A stretch of DNA of 64,000 bases from Dechloromonas hortensis (lineage in GTDB: Bacteria; Pseudomonadota; Gammaproteobacteria; Burkholderiales; Rhodocyclaceae). Numbering within the stretch: the stretch's first letter is position 1; each line of letters begins with the position of its first letter. Positions 17,408 through 23,693 of the stretch are shown here, piece by piece. The notes below the pieces were generated by a model, which had not been told where the DNA came from, did no database searches, and was given only the letters and a program-made list of their open reading frames with translations. The position numbers were made by a program, and so were the translations under genes. The stretch is from the NCBI RefSeq assembly GCF_009469765.1, contig NZ_SSSQ01000002.1:62001-126000 (forward strand), given 5' to 3'.

Positions 17408-17797
17408 ATGACTCGTGACGCACAGTTCGAACAGGGCCTGCAGATGCGCCAGCAGGTGATGGGCGATGCCTTCGTCGACAAGGCCTTCGCCAATGTCGAT
17501 GCCTTTACCGGACCACTGCAGGAATTCGTCACCCGCAACGCCTGGGGTACGACCTGGTGCAGCGACGGCCTTGACCTGAAAACGCGCAGCCTGCTCACCC
17601 TGTCGATGCTGACCGCGCTTGGCCGCGCCACCGAAATCAAGGGCCACGTCCGCGGTGCGATCAACAACGGCGCGACGATGCGGGAAATCCAGGAAGTCCT
17701 GCTGCACGCCGCCGTCTATTGCGGCATGCCGCTCGCTATCGACGCCTTCCGCTCGGCCCACGAAGTGCTCAAGGAAATGGGCCAGATCGAAGGCTGA
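17408..17797 (+). CDS. carboxymuconolactone decarboxylase family protein
   Basis: 129 aa all-helical protein of the CMD/AhpD superfamily. It is closest in appearance to 4-carboxymuconolactone decarboxylase (PcaC): LDLKTRSLLTLSMLTALGR, EIKGHVRGAINNGATMREIQEVLLHAAVYCGMPLAIDAF. PcaC acts in the protocatechuate branch of the beta-ketoadipate pathway, but no other pca gene is nearby, so the substrate is open. It lacks the CxxC pair of AhpD peroxidases (only one Cys in the HAAVYCG region plus one in TTWCS). GGAG is 8 nt before the ATG. It is convergent with the cytochrome c gene. Confidence 0.82.
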   Translation: MTRDAQFEQGLQMRQQVMGDAFVDKAFANVDAFTGPLQEFVTRNAWGTTWCSDGLDLKTRSLLTLSMLTALGRATEIKGHVRGAINNGATMREIQEVLLHAAVYCGMPLAIDAFRSAHEVLKEMGQIEG

Positions 17798-17804
17798 TCC
17801 AGCC

Positions 17805-18398
17805 TCAGCCGGGCGCCTTGCCGGTGCTTGCTTTACTGGTCGTCGTCGCTGGCGGCACGTAGTCGGGCACCTTGTTCTTCACCGCCGGTAGCGAGATCAG
17901 ATAGGCGTAGATGGCGCGCAGGTCGTTCTCCGGCAGGCTGCCTACCGATTGCCAGGGCATTGGTGGCAGGATTGGCCGGGCGACGCCGACATGGCGACCG
18001 GTCCGCATGGCCTGGATGAAATCGCTTTCCCGCCATTTGCCGATGCCGGTTTCCCGGTCCGGCGTCAGGTTGGAGGCATAGGTGATGCCCCAGGGGCCGA
18101 CAAAGGCCGTCATGCTGGCCGAGCCGGCCCAGTTCCAGGCCCCGTCTACCTTGGGCGGTGGCGGCAGCTTCAATTCTTCCGGATGGCCGGACAGGCCGCG
18201 GGCCATATCCTTCTCCGGTCCGTTGGCGCCCATTTTGAAAGGTGTATGGCAATCGACGCAGCCGCCGTAGGCGACCAGCCGGGCACCGCGCTTGATCAGC
18301 GCGTTATCGGCTTCGCCGGCTTGGGTGGTGGCAGGGAGGAAGCCGCTGGCCAGGGCGGCAAGGGCAAGGAAGGCGGTCTGTTTGGGGTTGGGGCGCAT
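17805..18398 (-). CDS. periplasmic monohaem cytochrome c
   Basis: 197 aa with signal peptide (cleavage after TTQAG region) and one haem site, YGGCVDCHTPF. A likely axial Met lies in ILPPMPWQSVG, followed by the class I C-terminal helix DLRAIYAYLISLPAV. This layout (GARLVAYGGCVDCH, then NLTPDRETGIGKW) is typical of cytochrome c subunits that accept electrons from periplasmic alcohol/aldehyde dehydrogenases. It is transcribed in line with E1 beta (36 bp gap), which is an unexpected partner because the E1 enzyme is cytoplasmic. Confidence 0.85.
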   Translation of the reverse strand: MRPNPKQTAFLALAALASGFLPATTQAGEADNALIKRGARLVAYGGCVDCHTPFKMGANGPEKDMARGLSGHPEELKLPPPPKVDGAWNWAGSASMTAFVGPWGITYASNLTPDRETGIGKWRESDFIQAMRTGRHVGVARPILPPMPWQSVGSLPENDLRAIYAYLISLPAVKNKVPDYVPPATTTSKASTGKAPG

Positions 18399-18434
18399 GA
18401 TGTGATCTCCTGCTGTTTGTTGAAAATAGGGTAA

Positions 18435-19403
18435 TCAGGCGGGCTGTGCTGCACACAGTCGGGCAGCGGCCGCGGCGATGGTCGCAGCCTGCGGCACGCT
18501 GGCCTGTTCCAGCGGATAGCTGGCGGCGATCGGCGCATCCGGCCCGCCGAGGCGGACGATCGGTGCCTTGAGGGAAGAAAAAGCCTGTTCGGCAACCAGG
18601 GCCGCGATTTCGGCACCGATGCCGCACAGGCGGTTGGCTTCGTGCACGACGACCAGTCGGCCGGTCTTGCCGACCGAGGTGAGGATGGCTGCCTCGTCGA
18701 GCGGCTTCAGGCTGCGCAGGTCGATGACCTCGGCGGCAATGCCTTGGCCGGCCAGGGTTTCGGCGGCCTGTTGGCAGTGCTGTACCGTCTTGCCGTAGGA
18801 CACCAGGGTGACGTCCTGCCCATTGCGGAGAACGGTGGCACGGCCCAGCGGCAGGGTTTGCTCGTCGGCCGGCACTTCGCCGGGCTGATAGAGCAAGCCG
18901 ATGTCGAGGAAGAAGAGTACCGGGTTGTCGTCGCGAATCGCCGACTTGAGCAGCGCCTTGGCATCGGCCGGGGTGCTCGGCATGACGACCTTGAGGCCGG
19001 GACTATGCACGAACCAGGCTTCGACATTGTGATTGTGCTGGGCGCCGACGCCCCAGCCGGCACCGGTCATCGCCAGCGTGACGAGCGGGAAGGAAAACTG
19101 GCCGCCGGACATGTAGCGCAGCTTGCCGGCGCTGTTCACCAGTTCGTCCATGGCATAGCAGAGAAAGGGCGCGAACAGCAGGTCGACCACCGGACGCAGG
19201 CCGGTCGCCGCGGCACCGACCGCCGTGCCGGCGATGATGCCCTCGGCAAGCGGCGTGTTGCGGACGCGCAGTCCGCCGAATTCGTCGACCAGTTCGCGGC
19301 GCTTGGTAGCGATGCCTTCGCCAAAGGCAATGACGCTGCTGTCGCGGCGCATTTCTTCGGTCAGTGCGGCGCCAACGGCATCGTATAGGGTCAGGGTAGG
19401 CAT
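18435..19403 (-). CDS. TPP-dependent 2-oxoacid/acetoin dehydrogenase E1, beta subunit
   Basis: 322 aa, the usual length for AcoB/PdhB-type beta subunits. Typical blocks are TLYDAVGAALTEEMRRD, VIAFGEGIATKRRELV, FGGLRVRNTPLAEGIIAGTAVGAA, and the C-terminal Rossmann-like domain starting at VTLVSYGKTV. With the alpha subunit it would form the decarboxylating E1 heterotetramer. ATG 19403 is chosen because GAGGAA lies 9 nt upstream; an ATG at 19430 overlaps the alpha gene. No E2 (lipoyl) or E3 gene is present in the window, so substrate (pyruvate, branched 2-oxoacid or acetoin) remains open. Confidence 0.85.
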   Translation of the reverse strand: MPTLTLYDAVGAALTEEMRRDSSVIAFGEGIATKRRELVDEFGGLRVRNTPLAEGIIAGTAVGAAATGLRPVVDLLFAPFLCYAMDELVNSAGKLRYMSGGQFSFPLVTLAMTGAGWGVGAQHNHNVEAWFVHSPGLKVVMPSTPADAKALLKSAIRDDNPVLFFLDIGLLYQPGEVPADEQTLPLGRATVLRNGQDVTLVSYGKTVQHCQQAAETLAGQGIAAEVIDLRSLKPLDEAAILTSVGKTGRLVVVHEANRLCGIGAEIAALVAEQAFSSLKAPIVRLGGPDAPIAASYPLEQASVPQAATIAAAAARLCAAQPA

Positions 19404-19416
19404 GATGGGGCGTTCC

Positions 19417-20379
19417 TCAGGCGTAGACATCGCGGCATAGTTCTTCCGCCGCAGGGAAGGGGGAGGCTTCGGCAAAGGCCTGGGCGACGGCGATCCGGGT
19501 GCTTACCCGGTCGGCCAGGGCGGCAGCCTGGGCCGGGGTCAGGCTGCCGTTGGCGAGCAGGCGATTCCGGCAGGCGGCGATCGGATCGCGGGCCAGCCAG
19601 GCGGCCAGTTCGGCCTGGTCGACGTAGCCCTGGTCGTCCGGCTCCAGGTGGCCACGGGTGCGGTAGGTGCAGGTTTCCAGCAGGTAGGGGCGCCGGCTGT
19701 CGCGCACTTCGGCGGCGGCCGCTTGTGCGGCGGCCAGTACCGCGAAGACATCGTTGCCCTCTACCGTCCGGGCCGGGATGCTGTAGGCGGCGGCCCAATC
19801 GGCGACGTGCTCGCGGCTCATCGCTTCGCGGCGATGGACGAAGGCCTGCCACTGGTTGTTCTCGCAAACGTAGAGGATCGGCAGGTTCCACAGCGCGGCC
19901 AGGTTGAGCGACTCGTGGAAGCTGCCTTCGCAGGCGGCGCCGTCGCCGAAGAAGCAGACGACGATGCCGGGTCGGCCGAGCATCGTTTGCGACAGGGCGA
20001 CGCCTGGTGCCATCGAAAGCTCCGCGCCGACGATGGTCGAGGTCAGCACGACGCCGAGCTCCTTCGCCGAAATGTGCAGCGAACCGCTCCTGCCCTTGCA
20101 GTAGCCGTCGCGGCGCCCCATCACCTCGGCCAGCAGGCGGCCGGGGTCGGCGCCGCGAGCCAGCAGGTGGCCGGCGCTGCGGTGGTTGGTCAGGATCAGG
20201 TCGTCCGCCGCGAGGGCGTTGACGACGCCGACGGCCGCCGCTTCCTGGCCGACCGAGGTGCAGGTGCCGGGCATCTTGCCGGCAGCGCTGCCGCTGACGA
20301 TGGACTCTTCGTAGGCGCGGATGAGCAGCATCTGTTCGAGCAGTTGCCGCGGATCGCTTGCCGGGTGGCTGGGCTTCAT
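19417..20379 (-). CDS. TPP-dependent 2-oxoacid/acetoin dehydrogenase E1, alpha subunit
   Basis: 320 aa. The TPP/Mg motif is intact (VVCFFGDGAACEGSFHESLN ending in ENNQW), as is the second active-site loop SGSLHISAKELGVVLTSTIVG. In the first active-site segment the usual HLxxGQEA reads TCTSVGQEA (residues 39-47), so the His expected there is replaced by Thr; this may mark a subfamily with different substrate handling. Gene order alpha-beta with a 13-bp gap fits AcoAB/PdhAB. The leader on the minus strand has a CCCTC-TTGC-GAGGG hairpin (20429-20442). Confidence 0.84.
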   Translation of the reverse strand: MKPSHPASDPRQLLEQMLLIRAYEESIVSGSAAGKMPGTCTSVGQEAAAVGVVNALAADDLILTNHRSAGHLLARGADPGRLLAEVMGRRDGYCKGRSGSLHISAKELGVVLTSTIVGAELSMAPGVALSQTMLGRPGIVVCFFGDGAACEGSFHESLNLAALWNLPILYVCENNQWQAFVHRREAMSREHVADWAAAYSIPARTVEGNDVFAVLAAAQAAAAEVRDSRRPYLLETCTYRTRGHLEPDDQGYVDQAELAAWLARDPIAACRNRLLANGSLTPAQAAALADRVSTRIAVAQAFAEASPFPAAEELCRDVYA

Positions 20380-20490
20380 GACTTCTCCCGTCGTTGAGTG
20401 ATGAGATGAAGTCTAGGCCGCCGAAAAACCCTCGCAAGAGGGCCCGGGCCTGCTTACGATTCTTTTAAGAAATGCTGAATGAAGATTTAA

Positions 20491-20511
20491 GAAAGGGGGG
20501 CTGCTCCCCCC
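20491..20511 (-). terminator. intrinsic terminator after the GAF/split-barrel gene
   Basis: On the minus strand GGGGGG-AGCAG-CCCCCC followed by TTTCTTAAA, 6 bp beyond the stop of the gene at 20517. Confidence 0.75.
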
Positions 20512-20516
20512 GGAAA

Positions 20517-21854
20517 TCAGCTTTCGAGCAGCGTCAGCGGGCGGTTCACGGCCAGGGAAAAACGCCCGCGCCCGGTCTTGCTCAAGCGGATGCCGGTGTC
20601 CCGTTCTTCCAGTCGGCGTTGCAGCAGCACGAGGCGGGCTTCGAGGTTGTCGCTGACGCCCGGCAGGCGAATGCGGGGATCGACACGCAGGCCTTTGTTG
20701 GTGAAGCTGGTGCGCCGGCGCTCGGCAAAATCACTCAGCAGCACCCAGAGGATGGCGCCGGCGACCCCCTTGATCAGGTAGTCGTCATCGAGAAAGATGC
20801 TGTCGTTGGCTGCGAAATGCCGCACTGCCAACGGTGGACCGCCGGTTGGCGGGCTGTCTTCCTCACTTGCCGCCGGCTCATCCGCGAAATCGTCGGCCTG
20901 CTGGTGGTGCAGCATGGCGAGGCCGAGCAGGGCGGCAAAGGCGACCAGCGCGTCTTCTTCATCGTAGCCAAAATGCAGGTCGGCCAGGCTTTCAACATAA
21001 AGCACGCCGAGCAGACGGCCGGCGGCGGTGATCGGCACCGCCATCTGGCTGGCCGCTTCCGGCAGGCCGGGCAGCGGAATGGCAGATTCCAGTGCATCGC
21101 CGTGACCATCGGCGGCGATGCTCGCCCGCACGCTGCGGCCATAGGCATACTCGCTGGTCATGAAGCCGATCCGGATCGGGCAGCGTTCGCGGGCACAGAT
21201 GCCGATGACGCCGGCGCCAACCGGGATTTCCGAGCCGATGCCGGAAACCGGATAGCCGTGGCTGGCCAGCGTGTAGAGGCGACCGCGGCCCTCATCGTGC
21301 ATGAGTAGCATCAGTTGCTCGATGCCGAATTCGTCGACCAGGCAATCGACGGCGGTTTCGAGCAGGCCTTCGAGATTGGTGCAACCGGCCAACCGGTTGG
21401 TGGCCCGGCGCAGCGCGGTCAGGTAATTCAGCGGCGGGGGCGGTGGGGCAATCGTTGGTCCGGCAACCTGCTCGATGGCCAGGATGCGGTAGATATCCGA
21501 ACCGAGAAGCTGGAAGACCCCGGCCATGCCGGTATGCGAGGCGATGCCGGCGAGCTTGGCGCGCATCTGCTCGAAGAGCGGGCCGGCGGTTTCCGTGCGC
21601 AGGTATTTCAGCGTCAGCCGGTACTGGGCGGCGGTCAGATGACTGGTCAGCAGCAGGCGGACCGGCGAATCGGCCAGGATGTTCTGCCGCGTCCGGTTGA
21701 AGAACTGGTAGGAGAGCGCGACATGTGTGTTGTCGACGAACTGGACCTGCGACAGGTAGGCGAGATTGGGGGTGCCTTCGGTATCGCTGGTTGCGATGTG
21801 TCCGGGGATGATGCCCTCGAAGCATTCGCGGATCGTCTCGAGGCGGATGCTCAC
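20517..21854 (-). CDS. split-barrel flavin domain fused to GAF sensor, regulatory-looking protein
   Basis: 445 aa. Residues 1-130 resemble the pyridoxamine-phosphate-oxidase-like FMN split barrel (GHIATSDTEGTPNLAYLSQV, NILADSPVRLLL). Residues ~160-320 form a GAF domain (DEFGIEQLMLLMHD, MAVPITAAGRLLGVLYVES). The last ~100 residues (DDYLIKGVAGAILWVLLSDF to the end) look like a basic winged-helix/output module also seen in some sensor proteins. The likely role is redox or flavin-linked sensing; no catalytic or DNA-binding function is proven. Its ATG overlaps the stop of the preceding split-barrel gene by 4 bp, so they are translated together, and a strong terminator follows. Confidence 0.7.
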   Translation of the reverse strand: MSIRLETIRECFEGIIPGHIATSDTEGTPNLAYLSQVQFVDNTHVALSYQFFNRTRQNILADSPVRLLLTSHLTAAQYRLTLKYLRTETAGPLFEQMRAKLAGIASHTGMAGVFQLLGSDIYRILAIEQVAGPTIAPPPPPLNYLTALRRATNRLAGCTNLEGLLETAVDCLVDEFGIEQLMLLMHDEGRGRLYTLASHGYPVSGIGSEIPVGAGVIGICARERCPIRIGFMTSEYAYGRSVRASIAADGHGDALESAIPLPGLPEAASQMAVPITAAGRLLGVLYVESLADLHFGYDEEDALVAFAALLGLAMLHHQQADDFADEPAASEEDSPPTGGPPLAVRHFAANDSIFLDDDYLIKGVAGAILWVLLSDFAERRRTSFTNKGLRVDPRIRLPGVSDNLEARLVLLQRRLEERDTGIRLSKTGRGRFSLAVNRPLTLLES

Positions 21855-22327
21855 GGCTTCGCGTCCAGCGCTTCGCCGGCTTTCGGGCCGGGGGTCTGCG
21901 AAAAAGCGGCGACCGGGGTGTAAACGACCATCACCAGGTCATCCACCGTGTAGGCAAAGAGTGTACGGACGACCTCTTCCGGTAGGCCGAGCGGCAACAC
22001 TTCGGCGACAAAGTCGGCGATATGGGCCTTGATGATCGGCAGATCGGCTACCTCGAAGGGCTGGATCCGGGCGTCGAGGCCTTTCAGCTGCAAGGTCCGG
22101 TTGCTGCTGGGCAGACTGAAGACATTGGCGACCCGGCTGCTGCGGCGGATGTTGTCGAGCAGTTCTGCCGACTGCGAGGGCTTGATGAACACGGCGACCT
22201 GGCGGCCGCCATCGACCAGTTTGCAGCCCAAGCCCCGGCTCATGCTCGGCAGGCGATCGCCGCCGCTGGCCGCCAGGCTGATGCTGACGCCGGTCTGGAT
22301 AAAGGCGGCGTTGTCGCTATCCAACAT
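21851..22327 (-). CDS. pyridoxamine 5'-phosphate oxidase-like FMN-binding protein
   Basis: 158 aa with the split-barrel pattern ISLAASGGDRLPSMSRGLG and VAVFIKPSQSAELLDNIR. These small proteins bind FMN or F420 and act as reductases or flavin carriers; the reaction here is unknown. It lies 9 bp after a lipoprotein gene and overlaps the GAF/split-barrel gene by ATGA, so the two flavin-fold proteins are coupled and may form a heterocomplex (inference). The ribosome site is weak. Confidence 0.75.
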   Translation of the reverse strand: MLDSDNAAFIQTGVSISLAASGGDRLPSMSRGLGCKLVDGGRQVAVFIKPSQSAELLDNIRRSSRVANVFSLPSSNRTLQLKGLDARIQPFEVADLPIIKAHIADFVAEVLPLGLPEEVVRTLFAYTVDDLVMVVYTPVAAFSQTPGPKAGEALDAKP

Positions 22328-22336
22328 GCTTGACCG

Positions 22337-22684
22337 TCAGCGCCCCATGCGCCGGTCGTAGGCGGCCGAAAAGCGGTCGCCCAGCCCCTGGTCCTGCGGG
22401 CTCAGGTTTTTCACGTCGAATTTCACCCGAAGGCTGCCATCCGCCTGCTGGAGCAGGTTGATGGTGACGCTCGCCGTATTGCGCTGGCCGAAAATCTGAC
22501 CGGCGCTGCGGTCGGTCATCGAAACGTCGATCCCGACATCCTGGGCGGCGAGGATGGCTGCATTCCACGAGCGGTCGAAGCTGGCCGGCCGCGTCGTCGG
22601 CGTCGGCACGGGTTCATAGACGACGCAGCCGGCGAGCATGATGGTGAGCAGGATACAGTGCAGGAAATGGCGTAAGCGGAGCAT
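22337..22684 (-). CDS. small predicted lipoprotein
   Basis: 115 aa. A type II signal peptide with lipobox LAGC (Cys20) anchors it to a membrane; residue 21 onward is VVYEPVP, lacking Asp at +2, so outer-membrane sorting is expected. The mature part (SFDRSWNAAILAAQDVGI, then GQIFGQRNTASVTINLLQQ) resembles small BON-like or DUF lipoproteins but is not recognised with confidence. AGGAG precedes ATG 22684. An in-frame extension to 22921 has no such site. It lies in a four-gene minus-strand run. Confidence 0.7.
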   Translation of the reverse strand: MLRLRHFLHCILLTIMLAGCVVYEPVPTPTTRPASFDRSWNAAILAAQDVGIDVSMTDRSAGQIFGQRNTASVTINLLQQADGSLRVKFDVKNLSPQDQGLGDRFSAAYDRRMGR

Positions 22685-22733
22685 GATTTTCTCCTCAAGC
22701 GGCCCAGGCCAGGGAGCCCGGGCAGGGGACAGC

Positions 22734-23003
22734 TCAGTACTTGATGTCGCGTGCCTGCTGGCGACCGTCCTGCTTGGTTTCCCGTTTGTCGTGACGGCAA
22801 GCAGCGTTGCTCTTCTGGTTGGCGGCGCGACAATCGACTTTTTCCTGACGCGCTTCCGGGCGGGTATCCTGCCGGGTATCTCGCGCTGCACGCCGTTGTT
22901 GCGCCTGCTCCGTCGCAACAACGGGATTGGCCACGATCAACAGGCTGCTGGCGACCAGTGCGCTGCCAAGCAATGATTGGACTACGGATTTCACGCTTTT
23001 CAT
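22734..23003 (-). CDS. small secreted Arg/Gln-rich protein
   Basis: 89 aa with a signal peptide (cleavage after NPVVA). The mature 59 residues are almost entirely charged or polar (TEQAQQRRAARDTRQDTRPE and RHDKRETKQDG) with two Cys (CRAAN, ACRHD). Not recognised; probably intrinsically disordered and periplasmic. GGAGG sits 6 nt before ATG 23003. It heads the run that continues with the lipoprotein (49 bp gap) and the split-barrel genes. Confidence 0.7.
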   Translation of the reverse strand: MKSVKSVVQSLLGSALVASSLLIVANPVVATEQAQQRRAARDTRQDTRPEARQEKVDCRAANQKSNAACRHDKRETKQDGRQQARDIKY

Positions 23004-23196
23004 TGTGTACCTCCGGGTTGTTTTGACATTCGCATCGCCAAGTCTGCCACAGCTGTTCTGCGAACGACAGCAATGGCTGTATGGAAAGAATCTTGATGCC
23101 ATCCAATTATTCTGCCTGCAGGCCGGAAGCTTGTCGGCCAACGAGAACTGGCGTACAAGAGAATGTAGCCGTATTTTTATTGCTTGAGGAAGGATC

Positions 23197-23610
23197 ATGC
23201 TGAATGCTGCCGTTTGCCTTGTCCTGCTGCTCGCTTCCGCCGGTGCACGGAGTGCCGACGGCAATAGTCTCGAACTCGGGCGGCAGGAGTACCTGAATAG
23301 CTGTGCCGTCTGTCACGGCAGCGATGGCCGGGGGCAAACGCCGAGGGCGGAACAGCTCAAGGTCGAGCCGGCCAATCTCCGACTATTGGCAAAAAGGAAC
23401 GGCGGCGACTTTCCGACGGCCAGGGTTTACGAAACGATCGATGGCCGCCTGGCCGTCAAGGCCCACGGTGGCCGGGAAATGCCGGTCTGGGGGGCGCGCT
23501 ACACTAGCGAAGCCGGGCCAGCCAATAACAATCATCCCTATCGGATGGAAGCTGAGGTCAGGGGGAGGATTCTGACCTTGATCGACTACCTGTATACGTT
23601 GCAGGATTAA
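23197..23610 (+). CDS. class I cytochrome c, periplasmic
   Basis: 137 aa with signal peptide (cleavage near GARSADG), one haem site NSCAVCHGSDGRG, and a likely axial Met in GREMPVWGARY. C-terminal helix ILTLIDYLYTLQD completes the class I fold. It would carry electrons in the periplasm. GAGGAAGG precedes the ATG. It is divergent from the Arg/Gln-rich secreted protein gene and convergent with the acetate-kinase fusion gene; the hairpin at 23634-23665 lies between the two 3' ends. Confidence 0.87.
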   Translation: MLNAAVCLVLLLASAGARSADGNSLELGRQEYLNSCAVCHGSDGRGQTPRAEQLKVEPANLRLLAKRNGGDFPTARVYETIDGRLAVKAHGGREMPVWGARYTSEAGPANNNHPYRMEAEVRGRILTLIDYLYTLQD

Positions 23611-23633
23611 CCCTTGCCGCAGCGCCGGCCAAC

Positions 23634-23665
23634 AAAAAAGGGGATGACCGTCACCGGACATCCCC
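23634..23665 (-). terminator. intrinsic terminator of the acetate kinase fusion gene
   Basis: Minus strand: GGGGATGTCCGG-TGA-hairpin pairing with CATCCCC, then TTTTTT (A-run at 23634-23639 on plus). About 30 bp after the stop of the gene ending at 23694. Confidence 0.85.
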
Positions 23666-23693
23666 TTGTCGTATTGGGCGACGCTAACGCCAA

